A stretch of DNA of 56,546 bases from a bacterium c-19 (GCA_009917405.1 QZED01000006.1:1-56546), one strand, 5' to 3'. Counted from the first letter of the stretch, positions 24,089-34,092 are shown. The notes: generated by a model from the sequence alone, not told the origin. Made by a program: numbers and translations.

Positions 24089-26974
24089 ATGAAAAGAATC
24101 CAATTATTGCTATTAGGCTTTCTGATGGCGGTTTCTATGTTATCAGGAGCCCAAGTCTATGTGTTAGCATCGGAGAATGTTGAATTATCAAAAATTGATA
24201 ATTTCGGTTATCTTAAGCATGAGGAAGAAGAAACAGTGCTTGCTGAAGACGATGATAAGAAATTGCATAACGGTTATGAATTATCAAAATCTCGTCAAAA
24301 TACCCAAAGCAGACAAAAAGCTGTAAATGATCAACAGTCCTGCGGTGACAGCTTAACATGGTCTTTGAAAGACGGGATATTAACTATTTCCGGTTCCGGT
24401 AAAATGAACGATTATGATACAGGTGGAGCTCCATGGTATTCCGATCGATTATCCATTACTAAGATTGTTATGAAAGGCGGAATAACCGCTATAGGTGAAA
24501 AAGCTTTTTATAATCTTACTAACCTTACCTCTGTATCTATACCGAATACAGTAAAATCAATTCATGAGGCCGCATTCTATGGATGTTCTTCAATTACTGA
24601 AATTTCATTGCCGGCATCTGTTAGTGTTTTAGAAGCTGGTGCTTTTGCAAATTGTTCTGATCTTGAAAACTTTTCAGGGAATGGAATAACAAAATTGGGG
24701 GAATATGTTTATCAAAATACAACTTTGAATTCTTTTCAAATATCAAAATTGTTGACTGACATATCACCTTTGGCTTTTTTCAATTGTCCGTTGTCTTCCT
24801 TTACCGTGGCAAGCGGTAATACTGTTTTTACTGTAAAGGACGGGGTTTTATTCACTGATAATGGAAAAACTTTATTTATGTATCCAGCCGGTAAAAAAGA
24901 CAAAAATTATAAAATACCTTCGACAGTTACAAAAATATCCGATTCTGCATTCATTTTTAACAGAAATCTGATAGATATAACTATTCCTTCTTCGGTAAAA
25001 AGTATCGGTTCTTCGGCTTTTCAAGCGTGCTATAACCTCAAATCTGTAAAGATACCTGATAGTGTAACATCGGTAGGGGATTTTACATTCTATGAGTGTA
25101 TGAGACTAGAATCGGTAACCTTTGGTAAAGGATTAACTTCTACCTCTTACCAGATGTTTAAGGGGTGTTCAGAGTTAGCGAATGTGGAATTTGGATCGCT
25201 TAAATTATTGGATGCGCAAACTTTTGCTAATTGTTCTTCTCTTACAAACATTATATTACCGGTGAACATCACTTCAATCGGCATTGGTTGCTTCGGAGAT
25301 GATAATAATTTGGTTAATTTTACGGCTAAAGGTTTAAAAAATATTCCGTATCAAGCATTTTTTAAGTGTACTAAGCTGAAGAATGTATTTTTGAATGAAG
25401 GTGTTACTGACATTTATCGAAGTGCTTTTTATGGATGTAAATCTATTGAAACGGTTACATTGCCGAAAAGCACAAAATATGTTCATTCTTTTGCGTTTCC
25501 AAGCACAACTAAAATCTCAGGCATGAGTCCTCAGGTGCGTGCTTATGGGATAAATGGGTATCGTTATCTGCAAAATGTAAGTATCAATGTGTTGCAAGAT
25601 TATAATAATGCTTATAAAGTATTGCAGCTGGTGAACAAGCAACGTAAGGCTAAGGGATTGAATGAATTAGTTATGGACAGCTCATTGTTAAATTCAGCTA
25701 TGATTCGAGCCGGGGAAAGTGCACTTTTGTTCTCACATACGCGTCCGGATAGTTCAAGTGCTTTTGATCTTAACGATCAAATGATTGCTGAAAATATTGC
25801 TGCCGGACAAATGACGGCAGAAAATGTTATGGACACTTGGATGAACTCGTCAGGACATAGACAAAATATTCTTTCAACAAACGTAAAAACGATTGGTATA
25901 GGCGTAGTGGAACACAACGGTGTCTATTTTTGGGTTCAATGTTTTGGAAGTGGCTCTAATACATCAAATTGTGACAAACCTGCGAATAAAACAGTTTCAC
26001 AAACGATTGCATTGGCAAACGATACTTTTTCAGAAGCCGCAACAGGAAATGGTATTATTTGGAATTCTGAGGAGTATACATTCAAATTTCATACTAAACT
26101 AGATAAAACAAGTATAACAAAAGGTGCTACTGCCAAGGCAAAGGTTTTTGTAACCAATCCGGGTTTCACTTTTCATCAGTCTTTATTGAACAATGATAAA
26201 AATATTACTTGGAGCAGCAGCAATATAAAAGCTGCGACTGTTTTATCCAACGGAAGCGTAAAGGGGATTGCGCCAGGGAGCGCCAATATAACAGCGAAGC
26301 TTCAATATTTTCGTCCATCCGCAAAGCTTACCGTTACCTGTCCTCATAAATATATAAGAACGGTAACAAAAGCTACAACAACTAAAAATGGGAAGATAAC
26401 GTATAAGTGCTCGTGCGGCGCAACTAAGCCGGCAACAACTGTTTATTATCCAAAAAGTGTATCGCTTTCTGCCACAAACTTTATGTTTAACGGAAAAGTA
26501 CAAAAACCTATTGTTAAGGTTATAGGGAGCGACGGTAAAACGATTAGTTCTGCTAATTACACAACCTCGTATTCCGGGGGATGTAAAAATGTTGGTAGAT
26601 ACACAGTATCGGTTAATTTTAAAGGTAACTACAGTGGAACGATAAAGAAAACGATAAATATTGTGCCGAAAGCAACCGGTTTTACTAGAGTAAGTTCTAT
26701 TTCAAAGGGAATACGTGTCTATTGGGGTAAACGTACAGTAGAAACGAGCGGCTATCAACTTCAGTATTCTGCAAACAGTAATTTTTCCAGTACAACTACA
26801 AAAACAATCAATATTAGCAATAATCAAACTATAAATAAAACCATTACAAATCTTGATCCCGGGAAAAAATATTATGTCAGAATCAGAGCCTATAAGACAA
26901 GTAAGTATAAAGGTGAATCAATAAAACTTTATAGTTCTTGGAGTAAAACAGGGGCAGTAGTAACAAAAAAATAA
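24089..26974 (+). CDS. Secreted BspA-type LRR protein with CAP, Big_2 and Fn3-like domains
   Basis: 961 residues. A signal peptide ends near residue 28 (VYVLA-SE). About 90-490 is a run of BspA/TpLRR-type LRR_5 repeats (FYGCSSITEISLPASV, FQACYNLKSVKIPDSV). About 500-640 is a CAP/SCP domain with FSHTRP, ENIAAGQ and SGHRQNIL. About 670-750 is Big_2-like. A small Cys/His element (CPHKY..YKCSCGATK) and an Fn3-like C-terminal domain with RIRAYKT follow. There is no LPxTG or membrane anchor. Such proteins bind host or bacterial surfaces; CAP domains in Bacillota spore and surface proteins have unclear activity. The CAP domain is the same type as in the gene at 53840. Own promoter and terminator. 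Confidence 0.88.
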   Translation: MKRIQLLLLGFLMAVSMLSGAQVYVLASENVELSKIDNFGYLKHEEEETVLAEDDDKKLHNGYELSKSRQNTQSRQKAVNDQQSCGDSLTWSLKDGILTISGSGKMNDYDTGGAPWYSDRLSITKIVMKGGITAIGEKAFYNLTNLTSVSIPNTVKSIHEAAFYGCSSITEISLPASVSVLEAGAFANCSDLENFSGNGITKLGEYVYQNTTLNSFQISKLLTDISPLAFFNCPLSSFTVASGNTVFTVKDGVLFTDNGKTLFMYPAGKKDKNYKIPSTVTKISDSAFIFNRNLIDITIPSSVKSIGSSAFQACYNLKSVKIPDSVTSVGDFTFYECMRLESVTFGKGLTSTSYQMFKGCSELANVEFGSLKLLDAQTFANCSSLTNIILPVNITSIGIGCFGDDNNLVNFTAKGLKNIPYQAFFKCTKLKNVFLNEGVTDIYRSAFYGCKSIETVTLPKSTKYVHSFAFPSTTKISGMSPQVRAYGINGYRYLQNVSINVLQDYNNAYKVLQLVNKQRKAKGLNELVMDSSLLNSAMIRAGESALLFSHTRPDSSSAFDLNDQMIAENIAAGQMTAENVMDTWMNSSGHRQNILSTNVKTIGIGVVEHNGVYFWVQCFGSGSNTSNCDKPANKTVSQTIALANDTFSEAATGNGIIWNSEEYTFKFHTKLDKTSITKGATAKAKVFVTNPGFTFHQSLLNNDKNITWSSSNIKAATVLSNGSVKGIAPGSANITAKLQYFRPSAKLTVTCPHKYIRTVTKATTTKNGKITYKCSCGATKPATTVYYPKSVSLSATNFMFNGKVQKPIVKVIGSDGKTISSANYTTSYSGGCKNVGRYTVSVNFKGNYSGTIKKTINIVPKATGFTRVSSISKGIRVYWGKRTVETSGYQLQYSANSNFSSTTTKTINISNNQTINKTITNLDPGKKYYVRIRAYKTSKYKGESIKLYSSWSKTGAVVTKK

Positions 26975-27075
26975 TGCATTTTAAATTATAAGTTCGATAA
27001 ATCTGTATATATTGTGTGTAGATGCAGCACAATGGATTTTGCTCAACGAATGACTGTTGAAAATTAAGCTATTAT

Positions 27076-27128
27076 AAAATCGTAAAGAACACATAAACTT
27101 TCACAATATGTAATTTTACGATTTTTTT
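27076..27128 (+). terminator. Terminator of the LRR/CAP gene
   Basis: aaaatcgtaaa (27076-27086) pairs perfectly with tttacgatttt (27115-27125), followed by T residues to 27128. It is about 100 bases beyond the stop codon. Confidence 0.85.
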
Positions 27129-27237
27129 AATCTATACAGTGAAAAACGTGTTTCTGATATTGTGCAAATATAAATATGTATAAAGGTAAATAAATGGTGA
27201 TAGATGGATTGTATAATAATTTACTCTATTCATTTTC

Positions 27238-27289
27238 CATTAAAAAAACCTTCAATTTCATATGTTTTATCATACAGCATTGAAGGTTT
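27238..27289 (-). terminator. Terminator of the transglutaminase-like gene
   Basis: aaaccttcaa (27246-27255) pairs perfectly with ttgaaggttt (27280-27289). On the minus strand the stem is followed by seven T (complement of 27242-27248). The 368-base gap 26975-27342 holds only these two facing terminators and no gene. Confidence 0.85.
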
Positions 27290-27342
27290 GCGTAATATTT
27301 TAACCGCTGATTAAAGCTCTATATTGATTTAAAAGGCGTCTT

Positions 27343-30021
27343 TTATTTCTTTACCCATTTCGCATAGAGTGTTTTGTTTCCTGTACTGCCTTTTGTTATT
27401 TTTGTTACTCTGTTCTTAAAGGCTTTATCTGAATACCATCCTTTAAACACATATCCTTTTTTGGTAGGGCTCTTTAAAGTAAATGTTGTGCTTGTTACCT
27501 TATATGAAGCAATGTTGCTCTTATTTTGAATGCCTCCATTTAATTGATAGGTGATCTTATAGGTGTTAAGTTTCCACTTAGCAAACAGTGTTTTTACAGC
27601 ATTACTGCTGCTCACCAAATTTTTTACTGTGGCTTTGTTCTTATAAACTACATTTCCGCTTTTAGAGGTACTCCATCCTAAGAAAGAATATCCTTTTTTC
27701 TGAAAGGCATTGCTACGCAATGTACAGTTTGATCCGTATTTACAAGATGTATCTGTCATTTTTCCTGCTGTAGCGCCGTTTGGATTGTAGCGTATTTTGT
27801 AGGTATTGGCACTCCATTTAGCATAAAGTGTTTTATTACCGATGCTTCCTTTCGCAATGCTTGTGACTCTTTTTGTGAATTTACTGTCTGAATACCAACC
27901 TTTAAATGTATATCCTGTACGTGTCGGATTTTTTAAAGCAAAGGAAGCGGTAACGATTGTATAAGAGCTGCGATTGCCGGAACTGTTTTTACCACCATTT
28001 AGATTATAAGTGATTTTATAACTTGTCGGCGTCCATTTAGCATAAAGTGTTTTATTACCGATGCTTCCTTTCGCAATGCTTGTGACTTTTTTTGTGTATT
28101 TGCTGTCTGAATACCATCCGTTGAACGTATAACCGCTGCGAGTCGGATTTTTTAAAGCAAAGGTTGCAGTAGTGATTGTAAAGGAACTGCGATTGCCTGT
28201 GCTGTTTTTACCGCCGTTCAGATTATAAGTGATCTTATAGGTTGTCGGCGTCCATTTCGCATAAAGTGTTTTATTACCGGAGCTGCCTTGAACGATACTT
28301 GTTACCTTTGATTTGTAGGTGCTGTCGCTGTACCAACCGGCAAATGTATATCCCTTACGGATCGGACTCTTCAAGCTGATTGTAGGAGAAGAGTTTGTAT
28401 ATGTGAGCGGATTTGCACTGTTGTTTGTTCCGCCGTTTAACTGATAAGTGATTTTATAAGCGGTTGAATTCCATTTTGCATATACTGTTTTATTGCCGCT
28501 GCTTCCTTTTGTGATTTGCGTTATCTTTGTACTATAACTGCTGTCGCTGTACCATCCTGCAAAGATATAACCGTTGCGAGTCGGATTTCTCAGGATAATG
28601 GTTGCTTGATCAGATGCATAGCTTGTAGGGTTATGTTCAGCGTTTTTACCACCGTTTAAGATATATTGAAGCTTATAAGTCCCGTAGGAGCCGGTACTGC
28701 TTTTTGTTCCTTGTTCATTCGGAGTTTGCTTAATCACATATTGAATACCGTTATTACGAACACGACTGCCATAGATATTGCCGTTACTTGTATTCGGCGT
28801 TGCTACAAGTTCATCAGTTCCGTTTGTTAAAGAATATTTACGAATTTGTGTGGCTGTATTGTAATATAGCGCTTTGTCCTTTAAATATAATCCGCTGAAA
28901 GCTCCGTTGTAGAAATAGCCCGGTTGATTAAATACCGGCCATTCCCCCAAATTAACCGACAATGAAGTTTCTTTATTGTTGTTACGAGCAATAATAGTGC
29001 CACCGTAACTATCGGCATTGCTACGTAAATAATAAGCAGTTTCACCGTCAAAACAAATCTTACTGTTTACGTTGATCCAATATGCGTTATCATATTTATC
29101 ACTGTCACATTTCAAATTGGTTAAATTCCAACCATTATGTTCATGATTTTCATCTTGAATCACAGTGTCACTGCATAGGAAATAGTTGTGTTCAACTTGA
29201 CCTAATCGATCACGAACAGGATCATCAAAGGTACAGTCAACGTGATAATATGCATCTTGGATTTTAATGATATTCCATGCATGATTCATTGAATCGCTGC
29301 TTGTGACATAGCATTCAATGTTGAATTTGCTCATCAGATAATAAAATGCATATGCATATGCCTGACATACTCCGGTTCTGTTCATAATCAAGCCACCGCT
29401 TCGATAAGAATCTTCAGGGAGTGTACCGGCAGTTAAGTTGTCGTAATCATACTCATATTCATAAACGAGATAATCATGTATCACCAACGCTTTTTGTTCA
29501 TCAGACATTGTACTGTTGATCTGCGATAAAATTTCATCAAGTTCAGCATCTACTGAAGCGATATATGCTTTTGTTTGCGTAGGTGTCATAGAATTAGTGA
29601 TTTTGATCATCGTATACTGATTGACGGACAATGAGTAATAGCATGCGATATCAATTCCGTTACTTAAATAAGGGGAAAAATATATTAAGCTGTTTATGTT
29701 ATAGAGACTTCTGTCAATTTGTAAATCATCTATATCTATGGATGTTTTTCCTGTAAGCAATGCTTCTTTTATACGATTCTCTAATTCTTGATAAAGCTCT
29801 GCTTCCGTATAAGAAGCGGTTCTGCTGTATACATGAGCATTCGGATTTTGCGGTAATTCTCGTTCATCAACGATTGGTTCCGGAGGTGTTTGCAATCCAC
29901 CGGTCGGTAGAATGTAATCTACATCCTGTCCGACTTCTTCATTTGCATGAACAGATGTCGGCAAAGACCATGCTGACAGCATTAAAAATAACGCCAAAAT
30001 CAATTTTAATGACTTCTTCAT
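27343..30021 (-). CDS. Secreted transglutaminase-like protein with six InlB/Listeria-Bacteroides B-repeats
   Basis: 892 residues from ATG 30021, preceded by GAGG at nine bases; an in-frame TTG at 30027 is less likely. The signal peptide ends near SVHA-NE. About 60-290 holds a transglutaminase-like papain-fold domain with Cys219 (RTGVCQAYAYAF), His247 (MNHAWN) and Asp262 (HVDCTFDDP). A beta-rich stretch of unknown fold fills about 290-440. From about 445 to the end there are six Flg_new/InlB B-repeats of roughly 73 residues, each ending GNKTLYAKW. The fifth is divergent (GWSTSKSGN). No sorting signal follows. Likely a wall- or surface-acting peptidase or crosslinker. Own promoter and terminator. 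Confidence 0.88.
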   Translation of the reverse strand: MKKSLKLILALFLMLSAWSLPTSVHANEEVGQDVDYILPTGGLQTPPEPIVDERELPQNPNAHVYSRTASYTEAELYQELENRIKEALLTGKTSIDIDDLQIDRSLYNINSLIYFSPYLSNGIDIACYYSLSVNQYTMIKITNSMTPTQTKAYIASVDAELDEILSQINSTMSDEQKALVIHDYLVYEYEYDYDNLTAGTLPEDSYRSGGLIMNRTGVCQAYAYAFYYLMSKFNIECYVTSSDSMNHAWNIIKIQDAYYHVDCTFDDPVRDRLGQVEHNYFLCSDTVIQDENHEHNGWNLTNLKCDSDKYDNAYWINVNSKICFDGETAYYLRSNADSYGGTIIARNNNKETSLSVNLGEWPVFNQPGYFYNGAFSGLYLKDKALYYNTATQIRKYSLTNGTDELVATPNTSNGNIYGSRVRNNGIQYVIKQTPNEQGTKSSTGSYGTYKLQYILNGGKNAEHNPTSYASDQATIILRNPTRNGYIFAGWYSDSSYSTKITQITKGSSGNKTVYAKWNSTAYKITYQLNGGTNNSANPLTYTNSSPTISLKSPIRKGYTFAGWYSDSTYKSKVTSIVQGSSGNKTLYAKWTPTTYKITYNLNGGKNSTGNRSSFTITTATFALKNPTRSGYTFNGWYSDSKYTKKVTSIAKGSIGNKTLYAKWTPTSYKITYNLNGGKNSSGNRSSYTIVTASFALKNPTRTGYTFKGWYSDSKFTKRVTSIAKGSIGNKTLYAKWSANTYKIRYNPNGATAGKMTDTSCKYGSNCTLRSNAFQKKGYSFLGWSTSKSGNVVYKNKATVKNLVSSSNAVKTLFAKWKLNTYKITYQLNGGIQNKSNIASYKVTSTTFTLKSPTKKGYVFKGWYSDKAFKNRVTKITKGSTGNKTLYAKWVKK
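27346..28685 (-). repeat. Six coding B-repeats (Flg_new/InlB type)
   Basis: Six tandem units of about 73 codons in the transglutaminase-like gene. Units three and four are close to each other (ITYNLNGGKNS.. GYTF.GWYSDSK), units one, two and six are more diverged, and unit five has lost the GWYSDS pattern and carries two cysteines. Confidence 0.8.
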
Positions 30022-30069
30022 ATTCAATATCCTCTTTCCTTTATTATATAAAGTATTCCTAGCATAGTT

Positions 30070-30098
30070 ATTTTATTACATCTATTCGCTCAACGCAA
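30070..30098 (-). promoter_or_regulatory. Promoter of the transglutaminase-like gene
   Basis: On the minus strand TTGCGT (complement of 30093-30098), 17-base spacer, TAAAAT (complement of 30070-30075), about 50 bases before the start codon. Confidence 0.55.
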
Positions 30099-30218
30099 GA
30101 CTTTATTAAGTGAGATATAAGAACAGATCGCTTTTCTGATAAAATCAGGAACTCTGTTTGATTTTTTATATGCATCGCTATGAAAGAAGCATAATTATGA
30201 ATTTATTATGTTGTCTCT

Positions 30219-30248
30219 TTGTATTTGAAAGAAGCGGTATGCTATAAT
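30219..30248 (+). promoter_or_regulatory. Distal promoter candidate for cluster B
   Basis: TTGTAT (30219-30224), 18-base spacer, TATGC-extended TATAAT (30243-30248). It lies 490 bases before rmlB. Confidence 0.5.
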
Positions 30249-30485
30249 GTGCCTGTATCCGATAGGATATGTTTTCAATGAAACCGTACGGAAAAAAGCA
30301 AAATAGTTTTTTATGGTAGACCTTTATAGATAATTCATTTTTAAGGGATTTTTGTATGAAATTTATATCATAATATACACTTTTGTCTGTTTTGCCAATG
30401 ATGATAAAAGTCTACTAATTGAGATATGCCTAAATTAAGCAAAAATATGGTTAATCGGGGAAAAAAGCCATCTAACCATTGTAAT

Positions 30486-30513
30486 TTACGGTATCATAGG
30501 GTAAAATTATAAT
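30486..30513 (+). promoter_or_regulatory. Proximal promoter candidate for cluster B
   Basis: TTACGG (30486-30491), 16-base spacer, TATAAT (30508-30513). It would transcribe the 42-codon frame at 30569 and then rmlB. Confidence 0.45.
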
Positions 30514-30568
30514 GTATAAGTAGATGAGAAAGAGGAAATATATACTTATGGTTTTATAGGAATGTTTT

Positions 30569-30697
30569 ATGAGAACATATATTTCGATGAAGTATGATTT
30601 CAAAGAATTATATGAAAAGGGTTCAAAGTTAGGTGTGCGTACAGAGAAAGCTAAAAATGAAATGTGCTTGCTTTGGGTAAGCGCATCTATATGTTGA
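30569..30697 (+). CDS. Small open frame of 42 codons in the cluster B leader (uncertain)
   Basis: ATG 30569 to TGA 30695-30697, with AGGA seven bases upstream and a promoter 60 bases upstream. The peptide starts MRTYISMKYDFKELYEKG, is rich in Lys/Glu in the middle and ends in a hydrophobic, Cys-containing tail (CLLWVSASIC). I do not recognise it. It could be a leader peptide, a small protein or chance; it ends 42 bases before the rmlB start. Confidence 0.35.
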   Translation: MRTYISMKYDFKELYEKGSKLGVRTEKAKNEMCLLWVSASIC

Positions 30698-30739
30698 TCG
30701 AATAAGAACACCTACAAACTAAGATAGAGAGGGAAGTAA

Positions 30740-31798
30740 ATGAAAACATATTTAGTTACCGGCGGAGCCGGATTTATTGGAAGTAACTTTGTATATTATT
30801 TGTTGAAAAAATATCAGGATATTCAAGTTGTCAATGTGGATAAACTGACGTATGCAGGAAACTTAGAAAATTTAAAAGGCTTGGAAAACGATTCCAGACA
30901 TATATTTGTTCAGGCTGACATCTGTGATGATCAAGCGATTGCGAAGCTGTTTCAGCAATATGAAATTGATTATGTAGTCAATTTCGCGGCGGAAAGCCAT
31001 GTTGACCGCAGTATTTTAAATCCTGAAATTTTTGTGGAAACCAATGTACAGGGAACCGTAAATTTATTAAAGCACGCAAAAGCAGCATGGACAATCGGAG
31101 ACGATGTATATAAAGCCGGTGTGAAGTTTTTACAAGTATCTACTGATGAGGTATACGGCTCATTAGGTGAAGAAGGCTACTTTATGGAAACAACTCCGTT
31201 ATGTCCGCATAGTCCTTACAGTGCATCGAAAGCCAGTGCCGATTTATTTGTACAGGCATTTGCGGATACCTATCGCTTCCCGGTGAATATCACTCGTTGC
31301 AGCAACAACTACGGACCTTATCAGTTTCCTGAGAAATTGATTCCGTTAATTTTCAATAATACAGTTCATCATAAAGAATCACCGGTATACGGGGATGGTT
31401 TGAATGTGCGTGATTGGCTGTATGTAGAAGATCACTGCAAAGGAATCGATGCGGTAATAAATAAAGGCCGTTTAGGTGAAGTTTACAATATCGGCGGTCA
31501 TAATGAAAGAACCAACATTTTCATTGTAAAGACGATTATCGCATATGTGAAGGAACATATCGATGCGGCTGTCGGTGAGCATATGATTACCTATGTGACG
31601 GATCGAAAAGGACATGATCGCCGTTACGGTATCGATCCGACTAAGATTACCGATGAACTCGGTTGGTATCCGGAAACAAAGTTTGAAGATGGGATAAAGA
31701 AAACATTGAAATGGTACAGTGAGCATCAAGAATGGATTGATCATATTACAAGCGGTAAATATCAAGAATATTATAAATTGATGTACGAAGGGCGGTAA
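30740..31798 (+). CDS. rfbB: dTDP-glucose 4,6-dehydratase
   Basis: 352 residues. Extended short-chain dehydrogenase that forms dTDP-4-keto-6-deoxyglucose. NAD site [17 protein letters not shown], the [12 protein letters not shown] motif, the catalytic STDEVYG, Y160xxxK164 in SPYSASKA, and [18 protein letters not shown] all match RmlB. It is first in the cluster B run and precedes rmlA. rmlC and rmlD are absent, so the 4-keto product is evidently sent not to L-rhamnose but to the 2,3-dehydratase two genes on. SD GAGAGGGAAG precedes the start. Confidence 0.97.
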   Translation: MKTYLVTGGAGFIGSNFVYYLLKKYQDIQVVNVDKLTYAGNLENLKGLENDSRHIFVQADICDDQAIAKLFQQYEIDYVVNFAAESHVDRSILNPEIFVETNVQGTVNLLKHAKAAWTIGDDVYKAGVKFLQVSTDEVYGSLGEEGYFMETTPLCPHSPYSASKASADLFVQAFADTYRFPVNITRCSNNYGPYQFPEKLIPLIFNNTVHHKESPVYGDGLNVRDWLYVEDHCKGIDAVINKGRLGEVYNIGGHNERTNIFIVKTIIAYVKEHIDAAVGEHMITYVTDRKGHDRRYGIDPTKITDELGWYPETKFEDGIKKTLKWYSEHQEWIDHITSGKYQEYYKLMYEGR

Positions 31799-31802
31799 AA
31801 AG

Positions 31803-32690
31803 ATGAAAGGGATTATTTTAGCAGGCGGATCAGGCACTCGCTTATATCCGGTTACTCAAGCAGTTTCTAAACAAATTTTACCGGTGTATGATAAACCGAT
31901 GATTTATTATCCATTGTCAACACTGATGTTGGCGAATATTCGTGATATTTTAATTATCTCCACACCGAGAGATGTACCGGTTTTTCAGGATCTTTTAGGT
32001 GACGGAAGTGACTTGGGCTTAAATATTCAATACAAGGTACAGGAGCAGCCGCGAGGTTTAGCGGAAGCCTTTATCATCGGTGAAGAGTTTATCGGAGATG
32101 ATCGAGTAGCTTTAGTATTAGGTGATAATTTATTCAACGGACGTAATTTTTCCGCAGTACTTAAAAAGGCTGTGGAAAGTGACGGAGCTACGATTTTCGG
32201 TTGTCATGTGAAGGATCCATCAGAATACGGCGTGGTTACCTTTGATAATGAAACGAATGAAGTCTTGACATTGGAAGAAAAGCCGGAACATCCAAAATCG
32301 AATTATGCAGTTCCCGGCTTGTATTTCTATGATAATGACGTAATTGAAATCGCAAAAAAGATCAAACCGTCAGCACGTGGTGAACTGGAAATTACCAGCA
32401 TCAATAATGAATATCTTCGCCAAAAGCGACTGCGTATACAAATCTTAGGACGTGGCTTTGCATGGTTAGATACAGGAAATCACGATGCTTTGCTGGAAGC
32501 AAGTGAATATGTTGCCAATATTCAGAAACGTCAAGGTCTGTATATTTCCTGCATCGAAGAAATTGCTTATATTCGTGGTTTTATCAGTCGTATGCAGCTG
32601 TTAAAGCTCGCGGAAAAGAACGCAAAAACAGAATACGGAAAATATTTGCAGCGACTTGCCAATGATGAAGCGTCAATGATAAGAGGATAA
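31803..32690 (+). CDS. rfbA: Glucose-1-phosphate thymidylyltransferase
   Basis: 295 residues. [24 protein letters not shown] is the nucleotidyltransferase start with the RmlA signature; [26 protein letters not shown] and [19 protein letters not shown] complete it. It makes dTDP-glucose from dTTP and glucose-1-phosphate, the entry to the dTDP-sugar branch of cluster B. Its start follows the rmlB stop by four bases. Confidence 0.97.
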   Translation: MKGIILAGGSGTRLYPVTQAVSKQILPVYDKPMIYYPLSTLMLANIRDILIISTPRDVPVFQDLLGDGSDLGLNIQYKVQEQPRGLAEAFIIGEEFIGDDRVALVLGDNLFNGRNFSAVLKKAVESDGATIFGCHVKDPSEYGVVTFDNETNEVLTLEEKPEHPKSNYAVPGLYFYDNDVIEIAKKIKPSARGELEITSINNEYLRQKRLRIQILGRGFAWLDTGNHDALLEASEYVANIQKRQGLYISCIEEIAYIRGFISRMQLLKLAEKNAKTEYGKYLQRLANDEASMIRG

Positions 32691-32694
32691 GCAT

Positions 32695-34089
32695 ATGAGT
32701 ATGTTAAAAAAACTGCTGTTTCATTCTTGGATCTGTACAGAAGGAAATGTAACTGAAAATGCAGAAATCGATGAATGGATACAAAAATTAAATGAAACTA
32801 CAAATGTAGAAATTCATAAAATCCCACTGAAACAAAGCGATTTTTGGTATTATGATGAAGCTGACGGCTGCATCAGAAACAAGAATGGCAGTTTTTTTGT
32901 GATTAAAGGGATTCAGCGCAAAGGAAAGGATCAGATATTATCAGAACAGCCGGTGATACTGCAAAATGAAATCGGCTATCTTGGGATTCTTTGTAAAGAA
33001 ATTGACGGCGTGCTGAATTTTTTAATGCAGGCCAAAATAGAACCCGGTAATCTAAATCAAATTCAGTTGTCCCCGACAATTCAAGCTACAAAAAGCAATT
33101 TCACACAGAAGCACGGGGGTAAAAAACCGAAATATTTAGATTATTTTATCAATGCTTATCAACATACAATCGTTGTAGATCAGATTCAATCAGAACAATC
33201 TTCTCGCTTTTATAAAAAGCGTAATCGCAATATTATCGTGATGGTAGATGAAGATGTTCCTTTGGAAAAAAACTTTAAATGGATGACACTGGGACAAATC
33301 AAGCGCTTAATGCGCAAGGATAATATTGTTAATATGGATACTCGAACCGTTTTGTCATGCATCCCTTATTACAATCATGAATTAAGTGAAGAAGAACTTT
33401 TGGAAATGGAGCAGCAGGTGAATGATAAAGCACTGTTTCGTTCTGTGTTCAAAGCAAATGATCAAACCGTTATCCCGCGAATCTTTCAGTCAATCAATAA
33501 TATAAAGATGTTTGAAGATGTCAGTGATGAGATTGTTCCGTTATCAGCCCTAAAAAGCTGGCATGAGGTAAATAATGAAATTGTATGTCGCCGAAAACAT
33601 GATTTTAAAGTGATATTTTGTGATATTATGATTGAAGGAAGAGAAGTAACGCAATGGACTCAACCGTTGTTTGAAGCGACCGGAATTGCATTGTTTGGGT
33701 TATTCACCTGCGTTGATCAAGGAATCCGCAAGTTCCTTGTGAAAGTGAAGAAAGAAATTGGCTGTTTTGACTTGGTTGAATTGGGACCGAGTGTTCAGCT
33801 TGAGCCTTCTTTGATGAATGTTGAACATGATGAAGTAACAGCGCTGCTAGTAACAAAGCTGAAGCAGCAGGATCGTGTACTCCATGATGTTTTATTGTCA
33901 GAGGAAGGCGGCCGTTTCTACCATGAACAAAATCGCAATGTGATAATTGAGATAAATAAAAATGAGCTTGCGGCAAAGGAAGAAAACGGTTGTTTTTGGG
34001 TAGACTATAAGACGTTGAATACATTGATACAAGTAAATAATGTATTGAATATACAGTTAAGAAATTTACTATCGTTATTGGAGGCGTAA
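32695..34089 (+). CDS. NDP-hexose 2,3-dehydratase (EvaA/TylX3-like)
   Basis: 464 residues, the usual length. The family converts dTDP-4-keto-6-deoxyglucose to the 3,4-diketo-2,6-dideoxy sugar by removing the 2-hydroxyl. The internal duplication of two Nudix-like halves is visible. The first half has FLMQAKIEPGNLNQIQLSPTIQAT, SEQSSRFYKKRNRNIIVMV and MDTRTVLSCI. The second has FLVKVKKEIGCFDLVELGPSVQ, SEEGGRFYHEQNRNVIIEI and NIQLRNLLSLL. These enzymes are best known from actinomycete antibiotic sugar pathways, so its presence in a Bacillota surface-glycan operon is notable. SD AGAGGA precedes the start. Confidence 0.9.
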   Translation: MSMLKKLLFHSWICTEGNVTENAEIDEWIQKLNETTNVEIHKIPLKQSDFWYYDEADGCIRNKNGSFFVIKGIQRKGKDQILSEQPVILQNEIGYLGILCKEIDGVLNFLMQAKIEPGNLNQIQLSPTIQATKSNFTQKHGGKKPKYLDYFINAYQHTIVVDQIQSEQSSRFYKKRNRNIIVMVDEDVPLEKNFKWMTLGQIKRLMRKDNIVNMDTRTVLSCIPYYNHELSEEELLEMEQQVNDKALFRSVFKANDQTVIPRIFQSINNIKMFEDVSDEIVPLSALKSWHEVNNEIVCRRKHDFKVIFCDIMIEGREVTQWTQPLFEATGIALFGLFTCVDQGIRKFLVKVKKEIGCFDLVELGPSVQLEPSLMNVEHDEVTALLVTKLKQQDRVLHDVLLSEEGGRFYHEQNRNVIIEINKNELAAKEENGCFWVDYKTLNTLIQVNNVLNIQLRNLLSLLEA

Positions 34090-34092
34090 ATT

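Larger units (their letters stand above)
30099..30739. other. Long divergent leader region upstream of cluster B
   Basis: 641 bases without a convincing large gene. It contains two + strand promoter-like sites, a loose long inverted repeat (ggtagacctttata near 30315 against gataaaagtctac near 30405), a small dyad atggtta/taaccat near 30448-30480, and a 42-codon open frame. An RNA leader of up to about 490 bases before rmlB is possible. Confidence 0.45.

Noticed and set aside
30740-32690. rmlB and rmlA as part of an L-rhamnose pathway
   Set aside because: No rmlC or rmlD follows; the next gene is a 2,3-dehydratase that uses the same intermediate. Genes elsewhere in the genome could still complete rhamnose synthesis.
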